Notes: generated by a model from the sequence alone, not told the origin. DNA of 21,271 nucleotides from Pigoraptor vietnamica (GCA_943704525.1 CALSCQ010000669.1:1-21271), one strand, 5' to 3'; shown: positions 10,701 through 19,939, counted from the first letter of the stretch. Translations and numbers: made by a program.

Positions 10701-12512
10701 CGCCACCGCCGAGCCGTCCAAAGCGAGACGCGCATCAGAGCGAAACAGCGCCACCGCGTCGAACGTCGCAAACGACTGGCCCGACAGCGACACCTGCCGA
10801 AACAGCAGCACGCCCCCCGCGCCAAATGTCCCGCTCGTCACAACAAGTGTGCCGCCCGCGTCGATTCCGGAAAACACGCCGGCATCCGCAGCGCGCACGT
10901 CGAGTGCACCGCGCGACTCGACGACGGCGGAGGACGCCACCGCGTAATCTCCGGACAGTCCAACCGAGCGCAAGAGCAGCGAGCGCGACGAGGGTCCAAA
11001 GACAACACGCCCCGGACAAGACAGAGGCGCGTCAATTGTGACGAGCGGGCCCGCCACCTCGAGAGACCCTCCAACCCGCACGGCAGCCGACGAAGCGTCT
11101 GCGACAAACAGCACCGGCAGTCCGCTAGCCACTCCTGCGCGCATCAAAGCCCCGGCGCCCACGTCCAACAGCGCGCCCCCCTCAATGCGGACAGCGCCGC
11201 CGCCCGCGACGACGCCCGACGCACCGGACTGGAGGGTCAGGCGAACACCGCGCAGAAGGCATTCACCGAGTGACGCCATTGTGACGGCACCAAACATCCT
11301 CACGGCCGGCGAGACAGTCGAGGAGATGCTTCCGGACGCGAGATTCGCAGCGCCCGCAACGTCCAAGGGACCGCCGAGCGCAACCGCACCGCCGACAACG
11401 TCCAGCGAGCCCGCGCGCGACAGGGCGGCCGCCGTGACGTTCAAGAGGGAGCCCGCGTCCTGCACGCGAAGGAAGCGGGCGACCGAGAGCGCGCCTGCGT
11501 CCACGAGCATGCGTGCTGCCTCAGCCACAAGGAGACTGTCAAACGCGGCCGACGGCGACCGGAGGTTCACAAAGGAGGCAGCGCGCACGTCGACGTCAGG
11601 GAACAGCAGCGCGCCATCAATTACGGACTCGCCACCGAGAAAGCGCGCCGTGTGGCCGCCAGCGAGACCCCCCGGAGGCACCACCAGGCCGCCCTCGAAG
11701 GCCACGGCGCCACGCGTGACGTTGAGCAGGCCACCCACGTGGACGCGAGGGCCCAGGCTGAGCCACGATGCCTCGCTGCCGAGCGCAATCTCCGCGACGC
11801 CGGCAATGTCGACGGCGGCACTGGACGACCCCTTTTCCAGCCGCGCAGCCGCGGAAATGCGCATCGAGGCACCGCGGAGCACGCGAATGGACACGCCGTC
11901 GCCCAGCGAGAGATCGCCGGCATCCCACGCGAGGCTGCCTGACGACGCAGTTACGACAGACCTGCCAACGATTTCGCTCAAATGACCGCACGAGGAGGAG
12001 GAGAGGGACACATGACCGCGCGACCGCAGCGACGCCGCCCAACGTGCAGACGCAAGCGCGACCTCTCCGTCCGAAAGAACGTCGCGGCGTGACAGCGAGC
12101 GCAGCCGCGCCTCAAACGCGGGCGCCCCGCCGCACGTGCCATTGGGACTGCCCACAACAATGCGCCCGCGGCTGCCGACAAGCGTGGGCCCCTCCAGCGT
12201 GATGTTGGCGCCGACAAGCAGCGTCTGCAGGCCGTAACCCATCGAGCCAATGTAGAGCGATGCCACGCGCGCCGCTTGCGAGAGGACGACAGAGTACGTG
12301 CCGTCGGACTCAATCACAACGACATCCTCGCTGGAGGGCACTTGCGGCGGGTCCCAGTTGGCCGCGTCGTGCCAGTCGCCCGCGCCCTGCGTCGGTGTCC
12401 AGCGCACGTGCGTTGCGGCAGCGCACGCGAGCACGAGCCACAGGGCGACCCCCAGCGGCAGTCGCCAGCAGGCCAAAATGGGGCGCCGCGCCATGGCCCG
12501 CGCGGGTCGCAC
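7706..12512 (-). CDS. Secreted-repeat, two-EGF, single-pass membrane protein
   Basis: Four minus-strand exons, 12512-9062, 8981-8883, 8815-8696 and 8586-7706, give 1516 aa, and every intron is phase 1. The N-terminus (residues 1-34; an alternative ATG lies six codons in) is a signal peptide with a basic start and the core LPLGVALWLVLACAAA. Residues about 35-1150 are Gly/Ala/Ser/Val-rich repeats, opening with GDWHDAANWDPPQVPSSEDV, a pattern typical of beta-solenoid surface proteins. Two six-cysteine EGF-like modules follow (about 1151-1183 and 1184-1223), then a hydrophobic helix (about 1225-1249, containing GIGLGLGVLFVLLFGAF), basic stop-transfer residues HRKQR, and a Pro/Ser-rich cytoplasmic tail of about 265 aa. 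It is therefore a type I surface protein, plausibly an adhesin or receptor. The ligand is unknown, and the last intron has an alternative donor that would break the frame. Confidence 0.85.
8696..8815 (-). other. EGF-like module exon 2 (phase 1-1)
   Basis: The 120-bp exon encodes the second EGF-like module: GCNVHGC, HGVC, GRCTC, GYRGDYC. The acceptor is CTGTGCAG at 8816. The donor GTGGGT at 8695 is phase 1, and the next exon begins after ACTGGCAG at 8587, directly before the transmembrane segment. In the reading frame used there is a stop just upstream of that acceptor, which supports the splice. Confidence 0.78.
8883..8981 (-). other. EGF-like module exon 1 (phase 1-1)
   Basis: The 99-bp exon encodes one complete EGF-like module: CPRNC, GTC, ECLC, then GFQGSDC, six cysteines in the usual spacing. 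The flanking introns are 9061-8982 (donor GTGAGT, acceptor CCACCGCAG) and 8882-8816. Because both are phase 1 the exon is symmetric and can be gained or lost without changing the frame. Confidence 0.8.
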
Positions 12513-13363
12513 CCCCTGTCAGTTGAGAGTGTCTATTCACCGCATAGTGTGTGTGTTTTCGTTTGTGTAGTGTGTGTGTGTGTGTTGTGGCACTTTGCTT
12601 CGATGTTCAGTCGACGCAATCGTGCCTGTGCGTCGGAATGGAGGTGGAGAGTGCGCGCATGGAATACGGCTAAATATGAAATTTCATTTTATACATGAAG
12701 TTAGTTTCATATTGTGCACTGGCTGGATGTGCGAAATTGTGTATTGTACCTAAAAAGTGTACCTTTCGTCCTGTTGCCAAGCACCCGCATTCCAAGCTAC
12801 TGATTCCACACCAAATTTGGACATCACGTGATACCCCGTGACCCATTGTTACATACTTCCGCACTCAGACAAAAAACGGGGCAGCTGAAGGACGTTGGCC
12901 GCAACCGCGCGCGCTCGGTCGCTGGGTTGACAGCAGTATGCGTCTGCGTCGTAAGCAATGTCGGCAGCAACAGGCCGTAATGCCGTGCGGGTCAACACTT
13001 TCACCACATTCACACACACTGAGACACCGATCCGGCCGTCACTGAGTCCAAGCGTTTGGTTGACGGCGGGCAGTAACAAGGCAATTTGTTTCTACTTGTG
13101 GTTTGATTTTGTGTGTATGCAAGTCATCAACATATCGGCATTCCGTCCATAAATTCAAAAGTATGTAGGGCAATGTGTTTTAGTAGTTTTCCCGGCACGT
13201 GGCAAAACCTCAAAACTCAAAACGGCGATGTGACCGTCACTCCTCGCTTTTCATACACCTCCTCCGCCTCTCCCTTCTTTCCCTGTCTCTCTGTCTCCCC
13301 CCCTGTCTCCCCTCTCTCTCTTCGCGTTCATCGCGGCCGTTCTTTTGTCCTGGTTGTCTGCGA
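12513..13363. promoter_or_regulatory. Divergent intergenic region, EGF-TM gene / SGNH-like gene
   Basis: About 850 bp between two divergent starts. It holds a short (TG)n stretch at 12548-12585, an AT-rich zone at 12660-12780 and a pyrimidine-rich tract at about 13245-13325 just before the plus-strand ATG, which is probably 5' UTR or a core-promoter pyrimidine tract. No gene, RNA or defensible binding site was seen. Confidence 0.55.
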
Positions 13364-14884
13364 ATGTTGTCGGACGCTTTAGCCGGGCGATTCGGGTTAA
13401 ACCGACGGCGATGTGTCGTGCTCGGCGTGTTGTTATTGGTTGCCTTTGTAATCGCCATGTCGAGCTACAGAAGGCGCATATTTGGCACAGGGGTGCGCGC
13501 ATCGCTGGAATTTGGGAGGGATTGGCCGACGCCACCTCCCCGCACGCCGTTTTCGCTCCCGCCGCACGAGAGCATTGAGACGGGCTTTGCCCGGCGCATG
13601 TACACGGAGCGCGAATTCGACACTGTCGTGGACGAGAAGGCGTTCTGGGAGCACGTGCAGGGGTCGGCGCGGATGGTGAAGAAGGTGGGCGAGCGTCGGT
13701 TCTACACGGGGTACTGGGATGACCCGCTGGACCACGCGAGTCCGCGGCACATCTCGAGGCCGATCCCGTTTGTGCAGGAGGTGCTGCGCGCGTACCTGAA
13801 CGGGACGTGGATTCACATGGCGGGGTGCTCGACGACGTGGCTCATCCTGGACGTCATGGTGAAGTTGTTGGTCGACGTAACGAGCGGCGCGCCGTTTGTT
13901 ACGAAGCGGCCGACGGGCGTGTACGACGCGCAGTGGCGCGCGTGCCTTGAGGAGAAGACAAGAATCGAAACGCTGGAGTGCGACCGCATGATTCAAACGA
14001 TCTCCCGGGTCATCGAAGCACACGACGTCGACGTTGCGGACATCACGCGCGAAGAGGCGCGCAAGCTTCTCCAGACGCTCGCGATCACGGCCGACACAAG
14101 CCCGCGCGAGCATTTGTGCACGCTCGGGCGCACGTCAGAGTCCCCCTCGTGTCCGGACAGCGTCCTCGAAGCAATGCGCAACGTGCGCGTTCGCCGCGGG
14201 ACCGTGCGCGTGATGGTGTCGGCGAATTGGAAGGAGACGTCGTTCGATTACCCGTACGACCGCCATCCCATCGAGCTCGTGATGCTGGACCTCGGGATGG
14301 ACCGACCGCCGGACGTCTACATGGCCAACGCCGGCATCCACGAGTTCCACAACGGCACCACGGACAAGCTCTTCAAGTACGGAATTTTCCCGAAGGGCGG
14401 CCTGAAGCAGTTCGTGACGGGGTTCGACGACTACGTCAAGGCCATGTCGCGCACGGACATTCCCTCGAAGCGCGCCGCCAACAGGCCACGAGACGGTCGC
14501 GCGGACGCCATCAACAAGGACGTTTGCGTCGTGTGGAAGGGGATGAACGACTACGGGTTCTACGACGGTGCGTCGTCGGACCCGTTGACGGCGAAGCTGG
14601 CAGAGGGGCGGTCCGTCTTTCGCGTGATGAATCGGATAGGGATGGAGATTATGGGGTCGCGCGGGGCGATCGTTCTGGACCCGACGGCGTTCACGGAACA
14701 CGACGTCGTCGACGACTACTTCCACCACCTGCTGTGGTCCACGAGCCTCATCGCAAGCGAGCTGTTGTTGTCGATCATGTTCCACGCGTGCGGCATATTT
14801 GGGGGCATCGGTCGGTTGCCGGAGGGCGGGATCCAGGTCGGCGTGGCCAGTTGGCTGCCGGGAATGAGCTTCCGCGTCGTCTGA
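13364..14884 (+). CDS. Type II membrane SGNH/PC-esterase-like protein
   Basis: An intronless 506-aa frame. The start is placed at 13364 because the 55 in-frame codons upstream translate the pyrimidine-rich tract into Leu/Ser/Pro low complexity. RRRCVVLGVLLLVAFVIAM at about 14-32 is a signal anchor with flanking arginines, predicting a short cytosolic tail and a lumenal or extracellular catalytic region. The domain shows the ordered blocks of an SGNH hydrolase of the PC-esterase type: GCSTTW (about 155, nucleophile-Ser block), ANAGIHEF (about 325, Asn block), VVWKGMNDYG (about 392) and a C-terminal DDYFHH (about 452, Asp-x-x-His). Relatives O-acetylate or de-acetylate polysaccharides in the Golgi, but the substrate here is not predictable. 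In the first block Cys replaces the usual Asp of GDS. The family call is by motif only; a divergent glycan-modifying or unrelated membrane enzyme remains possible. Confidence 0.66.
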   Translation: MLSDALAGRFGLNRRRCVVLGVLLLVAFVIAMSSYRRRIFGTGVRASLEFGRDWPTPPPRTPFSLPPHESIETGFARRMYTEREFDTVVDEKAFWEHVQGSARMVKKVGERRFYTGYWDDPLDHASPRHISRPIPFVQEVLRAYLNGTWIHMAGCSTTWLILDVMVKLLVDVTSGAPFVTKRPTGVYDAQWRACLEEKTRIETLECDRMIQTISRVIEAHDVDVADITREEARKLLQTLAITADTSPREHLCTLGRTSESPSCPDSVLEAMRNVRVRRGTVRVMVSANWKETSFDYPYDRHPIELVMLDLGMDRPPDVYMANAGIHEFHNGTTDKLFKYGIFPKGGLKQFVTGFDDYVKAMSRTDIPSKRAANRPRDGRADAINKDVCVVWKGMNDYGFYDGASSDPLTAKLAEGRSVFRVMNRIGMEIMGSRGAIVLDPTAFTEHDVVDDYFHHLLWSTSLIASELLLSIMFHACGIFGGIGRLPEGGIQVGVASWLPGMSFRVV

Positions 14885-15151
14885 TGCGCATGCGCGCCTT
14901 GCGTTGCTCATTAGCGTGCACTGCCGAACGCGTAATCGCACACACGCACAAACACCTGCATGAAATTTACATTTAACTCTCGTGACGTCGCGCAACCATG
15001 GCCATGAAGCGTCCGTCCTCACGTTGAGATTGGAGGCGCAACGTGACGCTGTTTGTTGGGCTGCCAATAACCGGGTTCTTTTGGTCGCTGGCAGTCATCG
15101 GGAGGCCAATTGAAAGCAGCCTCGTCTCCCGTAGGTAAAAGCGCCCTTTTA

Positions 15152-15626
15152 TTACCCTGCGCGCTCAAAATGGGCGCGGCTGCGCGTAATTTCGATCCCG
15201 CGCAATCCGCAAACAACAGCGCGGACGGCTTCTGGAGCGACACGGTCACTTCGCGCACGCCGCAGTCCACGACGCACACGCGCGCAATCTCCGTCGCAAG
15301 GGCCTCAATCGTCTTGAACGCGCTTTTTTCAATGGCCGCAACGACAGCCTGCATCGATTCAGTCGGGCGCTCAGTGCCGTGCACATGTCTTTTGCTTTTG
15401 AGAGAGGTAAACTCTACGACAACCAGACATAGGCACGAACCTTCGAGACCACGCGGTAGTTTCCCTTGGGCGTCACCCTGTCAGACTCGCCAGCAGCCTC
15501 GACGTCCAGCCACAGCACGAGACTGACGACGACCGACTGCTTCTCCTCCCGCTCCCACGGTTTCACGCCCACGATGCAGCGGACGAGAAGGTCCGTGATG
15601 AGAATCTTGTCTGAGGGATGCGACAC
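15152..15626 (-). CDS. folB: Dihydroneopterin aldolase domain (FolB), C-terminus out of frame
   Basis: Two minus-strand exons, 15626-15441 and 15348-15152, join in phase 0 (donor GTTCGT at 15440, acceptor GATGCAG at 15349). The product matches FolB, which converts 7,8-dihydroneopterin to 6-hydroxymethyl-dihydropterin and glycolaldehyde in folate synthesis. Visible landmarks are DKILITDLLVRCIVGV, WEREEKQ (catalytic Glu), GNYRVVSK (Tyr), TIEALATEIARVCV (Glu) and QKPSALLF (Lys), about 120 aa as usual. The first exon has no ATG and starts at an acceptor (CGCTACAG), so it is internal. After LLFADCA the expected GIEITRS ending is in the next frame: one base appears missing in a GCGCGGG run near 15196, and that frame ends at TAA 15154-15152, overlapping TAATAAA. 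Read literally the frame runs on to 15019. The slip may be a real mutation or a sequence error. The gene may be part of a larger folate protein. Confidence 0.78.
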
Positions 15627-15898
15627 CTGTAGCGGAAGTGTGTGAGCGTGGTTCGCACTTTGTTATTAAGTCGTGCCAGGCAGTTGGGCGTATGAATGTG
15701 CTGAATTGCACACGCGTGTGAATGCGAACAATCACGTCGGGCATGTACCGTATGAGTGCATATGGGTGTATGTGCACGCGTGCATGTGAATTAGGGCATG
15801 TGACAGGGTTGGGATGTAACGCCGTGGGTCAAGCAGCGCACGCGGGTTGTGCAAGCACACACACACATAAATATTGCTGTGAAAAGGTGCTTGTGCAC

Positions 15899-16006
15899 AT
15901 GGACGACCGCCTCTCCCAATTCAACGCAGCTGCGCAGTGAGTGTTCTGCCGAACGGGCGATCTCGACGCCCGCGGACGAAGCACTGAACAGCAGCGCAGA
16001 CGGCTT
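15899..16006 (-). CDS. Second FolB C-terminal exon, upstream copy
   Basis: A 36-codon minus-strand segment begins KPSALLFSASSAGVEIARS, the C-terminal strand of FolB with the catalytic-type Lys. It lies 273 bp upstream of the complete FolB copy, in the same orientation. It is bounded by a TTAAC branch-like motif and GGTGGAG acceptor (16007) and a possible donor GTGCAC (15898). Phase 0 at both ends lets it splice onto the next exon (acceptor CTACAG at 15627), as expected for a tandem FolB-FolB protein of the fungal FOL1 type. The N-terminal three quarters of this copy were not found in the (TG)n-rich DNA upstream, so it may be a relic or its other exons are unrecognised. Confidence 0.5.
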
Positions 16007-16021
16007 CTCCACCCGCACGGT

Positions 16022-16800
16022 TAACAGGTGCACAGTGAGATATTATGCACACACGCACAGTGACACACAGACGCACGGTGAGACACAGGGCCGGTATGGA
16101 GCACACGGCGCCGCCGGATTCAGTTCTAAGAAAAGGCTTGACTGATATTCTTCCCGTCCGCCGCCTGACACACAAAGATGCACAGAGGCACACACAGGCG
16201 CAGTGCACAGTGAGACCGACACAGAGGCACACTGAGACACACACAGGCGCAGTGAGACACAGACGCACAGTGAGACACAGTGACACACACAGACGCACAG
16301 GCGCACAGTGAGACACACAGACACACAGACACACAGTGACACACACACACACACACACGCACACACGCACAGTGAGACACACAGACGGACAGAGACTCAG
16401 AGACGCACAGTGAGACTCACTACCGACCGCATACCAAGCGCACACAGACACACAGACACCACACGCGTGGGATGATACACACAGACACAGGGACACGGAC
16501 AGTCGCACACACGCGCGGAGTGACATACACAGACGCTGGCACACAGACGCAACAGACACAATGGCCACAGATAGACACATGCACGCGCGGAGTGACACAC
16601 ACAGACGCAGGTACGTATACACAGACGCAACATATGCAAACAGTCAGACGCACCACATGCGACCGACGTCAGTGCTCTCGGCAATGTCTACAGGCTAAAT
16701 CTGGGACACACACACTGACACACGGACACAGAGACAGACGCACACGCACACACCCGCAAACACGGCACATACACACACACATTACTCACACAAATCACTC
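16022..16800. repeat. (CA)n-rich microsatellite field
   Basis: About 780 bp dominated by interrupted CA, CAGA and CACAGTGAGA units on the plus strand. If the upstream FolB piece belongs to a larger minus-strand gene, this is probably an expanded intron with (UG)n on the sense strand. A unique island at about 16090-16180 has no recognised coding content. Confidence 0.8.
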
Positions 16801-16812
16801 CTACGTCTACAG

Positions 16813-16932
16813 CGCGGATGGCCATCACCGTGGGTTGGACTCTTCGACGCCGCACATGCTGCCCGTGCCGGGACCCACTGGCACGCCGACGCCAGCAAGA
16901 ACTGCCCTGACCCCCACAACCCCCTCCACAGG
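16813..16932 (+). CDS. Possible exon upstream of the USP-like gene
   Basis: This 120-bp segment has consensus splice sites: TCTACAG before it and CAGG then GTAAGT after it. Two plus-strand frames are open. One gives a Thr/Pro-rich peptide; the other is phase 0 throughout and contains WVGLFDAAHAARAG and, with an intron 16933-17070 ending GAAAATAG after a CTGAC branch-like motif, joins in frame to the downstream open region. No domain is recognised, so the choice of frame, and even whether it is coding, is uncertain. The minus strand is not favoured because a stop falls in its most protein-like frame. Confidence 0.35.
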
Positions 16933-17070
16933 GTAAGTGTGAACCAGGTCCGTACACGTACGTACCCAGTCGTCGCATCGATACCTATCACACACTTACA
17001 GATTCCTCAGGTCGCTCACCTACTGAAAAATAATGCCTTCTTAGATTGCTGACAAAGTGTCTTGTGAAAA

Positions 17071-18419
17071 TAGGTATACCGCCGCGCAACATGTGGATGG
17101 GCTTCCGGCACAGACAGCCTCGCCGATACGTGCACCGCGAAGCGCTGGCGGCAGTGCCGGCCTGTCCCTGTCGACGCGTCTGCCGGCGTGGGTGCTTTCA
17201 GCAACAAGGCCGCACCAAAGAAGTCGCCAACTGCAACCGCAGTCCAGGCCAGCGGCAGTGCGTATTCCAATGCACAGGCCCTGCGGTCGGAAACGCCCGC
17301 CCTGCACACGGTCCGGCGGATCACTTCACGGGTGTTTGCTCTCTTCACTAGAGGCAACCCTGATCCACGGCTCAGGAGGTACGTGGAATTTCGCCGTCGG
17401 CGTCAGGTCTTACACTTTCTACAGTTTCGAAAGGCATTATCTTTACTGACCGCGGCACCCAGCCTCGGGATCTTCGCCGATGTGGGCGAGTTTTGGAAAA
17501 CTTTTTTCGACAACCTCATTGCGGAGGCCTGGCAAAGCGGCGATCTTGCGGCGGCCCTCTCGTCACTCGGTCATAGGACGGAGCGGATGCACGTGGCGTG
17601 CTCGTATTAATATGGATGCCAGGAAAACAGCGAGATCGGTTGGAGAGCCTGGACAATGTGCGACAAGCTTCGACGTGGTGACGGCAAGACCGACGAGATG
17701 ATTCAACAGCGCACGGAAACGTTCCATGCATTCACGCCGCTCGAGCTAGTTGGGTTCGAGTACTCGCGCATGGAAAGCATTGAGGACGTCCTCCGTCGCC
17801 ACCTCGTGCGGGGATCGAGGAAGTCGCAGTGGCTCGAGCTCGTTGAGGGCGTTGGCGACACCGTCTGCGGTGACACGCGGCTGTGGTTCTGCGGCACCAA
17901 CATCGCCTGCCAGAGGGCAGAGACTGCGGAAATCGAGAGATCTCGGGCGATTATGCCTCGCTCGTCTGAACGTAGACGTCGACATGAACAGGTGCGCCTC
18001 GTTACGGAACGGACCATCATCACAGGGGACGTTTTGGTGCTCGGACTGCCGTACGAGCTGACGGGTAAACTGGAGGACATGTTCTGGCGCAAGGACGTCC
18101 TGACGTGCCCCCTCAAGATGTCCTTGCCCGTAGGTGAAGACCTCGTTGAGCGATCCTTCGAGCTGCGTAGCACCGTTGTCTACCCTTCGCCGAACCACTT
18201 CGTGGCGTACGTTCGCAGCAAGCAGGATCCCCGGCCCGCGTCGCGTGGTGCTGTGACGGCAAGAGGGTCGAACGCTGTTCGGTGGAAGACATGGTCGGCA
18301 CGTCGCCCAGAATGACCCGACCGGGCGGGTGCTTACCCGACTGGCTGTTTACGTGCGATCACACTCGTCGTGAGGACGTGTGTGCAGCGTTTTTGCTAAG
18401 CGTGAAAGTTGGTGTCTAA
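17071..18419 (+). pseudogene. USP (peptidase C19)-like gene, frame interrupted
   Basis: One plus-strand frame is open from 17071 to a TAA at 17608-17610, then to 18315. The second part has the layout of a ubiquitin-specific protease C-terminal half: FTPLELVGFEYSRMESIEDVL, a short Cys-containing finger (LWFCGTNIAC), ITGDVLVLGLP, CPLKMSLP, and the His box FELRSTVVY...NHFVAYVRS at about 18159-18220. Just after it the protein-like continuation (WCCDGKRVERCSVEDMVGTS and on to TAA 18417-18419) lies in another frame, implying one missing base near 18225-18245. A Cys-box (GNxCYxNS type) was not found upstream, so deubiquitinase activity cannot be claimed. Either the gene is decaying, or it has unrecognised introns, or the sequence has indel errors. 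The first part (KAAPKKSPTATAVQ, then GEFWKTFFDNLIAEAWQSG) is of unknown function. Confidence 0.55.
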
Positions 18420-18948
18420 GCACTTGCGTTGTGAACGAATTTGAAGGCTAGAAAAATCTGATGAACGGTTGAGACGCCGATTATGACGCGAGATGAACGG
18501 TTGAGACACATATTATTTTTTTTTTATTATTACGCGTGCGACATAGCTCTGTAAATATAGCCAACCGACAACAGCTAAGCAACGATTTGCTCCCGGAACT
18601 AACATTACAGTCAGAAAATATCTGATGGGTGCGTACCGGCCAGTGTGAGCCGCAAAATTGATGAACGGAGTGGGCGTACAGTCAAATTCTCGGTGCAAAA
18701 TTAACTGAGGCTTCCATCACTACACAATAACATAAGCTTTCTCATTGGTATACCCGCCATGGTCACTATTTTTAGGTCGACCTCAATGACTTTAACAGTA
18801 TTAAGAGAACTGTGATTCCACATGAATCGAATAGCCGTAATGATGATAACCACACTGTCAATACATATGATTCTGCGCATGCGAAACTGGGAACAAAACA
18901 AAAAAGAGGACTTCAAGGCCCAAAAGGCGAGGTCGGCCGTCTGGTAAC
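18420..18948. other. AT-rich intergenic DNA
   Basis: No gene is supported. Composition drops to clearly AT-rich, with a T-run at about 18515-18526. A 16-bp direct repeat (GATGAACGGTTGAGAC) occurs at 18460-18475 and 18492-18507, a 32-bp period, and its first part recurs near 18659. All open frames are short and composed of unlikely codons. Confidence 0.6.
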
Positions 18949-19121
18949 CACTGAGCGTTCCGCCGCTCACCACGGGGTGCGTAGTTATGCTAACCTTGTT
19001 TTTGTTAATTTTAGTCCAGTCAATAAAAGTGCTAAAAATTGTCTAATAAACCAGAGCGGCTTGCCTGACACGCTCAGTTAGCACAACTACGAACTCCGTG
19101 GTGAGCGTGGAACGCTCAGTG
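18949..19121. mobile_element. 173-bp inverted-repeat element (MITE-like)
   Basis: Arms of about 45 bp at 18949-18995 and 19077-19121 are imperfect reverse complements; both outer ends read CACTGAGCGTTCC inwards and both inner ends read GTTAGC/GCTAAC. The spacer of about 80 bp is AT-rich. Size and structure fit a non-autonomous DNA transposon (MITE) or a foldback element. No clear target-site duplication is visible, and no transposase is present, so the superfamily is not assigned. CACTG termini recall CMC elements but this alone is weak. Confidence 0.6.
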
Positions 19122-19183
19122 TTTGCCAAAGTGCGCTGCGCCATCATGCAGGACGGAATCATAATGACAGGCAAAATCATGAC

Positions 19184-19935
19184 GGAGGGCCGGGTGGAAT
19201 CTGCACGAAGGGTGCAATCTGCACTGAGGGCGTAATCTGCACTGAGGGCATAATCTGGCCGGCGGAGGGTGCAATCAGCACGGAGGGTGGAATCTGCACT
19301 GAGGGCGTACTAATCTGCACTGAGGGCGTATTCTGCACTGAGGGCATAATCTGGACGGAGGGTGGAATCTATTCAGCACGGAGGGTGCCAGTGAGTGGAA
19401 TCTGGACAGAGGGTGGAATCAGCACGGAGGGTGGAATCTGCACGAACTGGCAAGGTGGAATCTGCACGAAGGCTGGAATCTGCACTGAGGGCCGGGCGTA
19501 CTAACGGCTGCACTGAGGGCGTAATCTGGACGGAGGGTGGAATCTGCATGGAGGGTGGAATCTGCACGGAGGGTGAAATCTGCACGGAGGGTGGAATAGC
19601 GTCCAGAACAAAGACGTGAACAAAATGAGGTAGGCCAGTTCTACAGCGGTGGACCGCGCGGTTCGGCACAATGCTGGCGAGGTCTAGAAAAGAATGACAT
19701 GCGCCGGGCAAAAATGGTGAAATCCGCATTGAGGGCAAATTAAATCAAATCGGAGGGCACAAAAATCTGCACGGAGGGCGAAATTAGAACGAATTGCACA
19801 AACAACACTGACGGCGAAATCAGAACGGAGGACAAAATCAGCACGGAGGCGCCATCCGGCAGCACGGAGGGCGGAATCTACACGAAGGCCGGGTGGAATC
19901 TGCACGGACGGCAGAATCATCACGAAGGGTGGATT
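19184..19935. repeat. 18-bp minisatellite array, GGAGGGTGGAATCTGCAC type
   Basis: Many head-to-tail units close to GGAGGGTGGAATCTGCAC, with variants CTGAGGGCGTAATCTGCA and GGAGGGCATAATCTG. The array is dense from 19184 to 19600 and more diverged from about 19720 to 19935, with a unique insert at about 19600-19720. The 18-bp period leaves six-residue repeats open on both strands, but unit-length variation breaks the frame repeatedly, so I treat it as non-coding. Confidence 0.85.
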
Positions 19936-19939
19936 CATG

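Noticed and set aside
9223-10947. Plus-strand open frame of 574 codons opposite the EGF/TM gene
   Set aside because: Pro/Thr/Ser/Arg-rich shadow of a GC-rich gene; the minus strand has the signal peptide, EGF modules and closing phases.
16813-16932. Minus-strand exon of the first FolB domain
   Set aside because: None of the minus-strand frames resembles FolB, and the strong splice sites here belong to the plus strand.
18949-19935. CRISPR array or bacterial repeat cassette
   Set aside because: Units of 18 bp are contiguous without unique spacers, there are no cas-like genes, and the context is eukaryotic.
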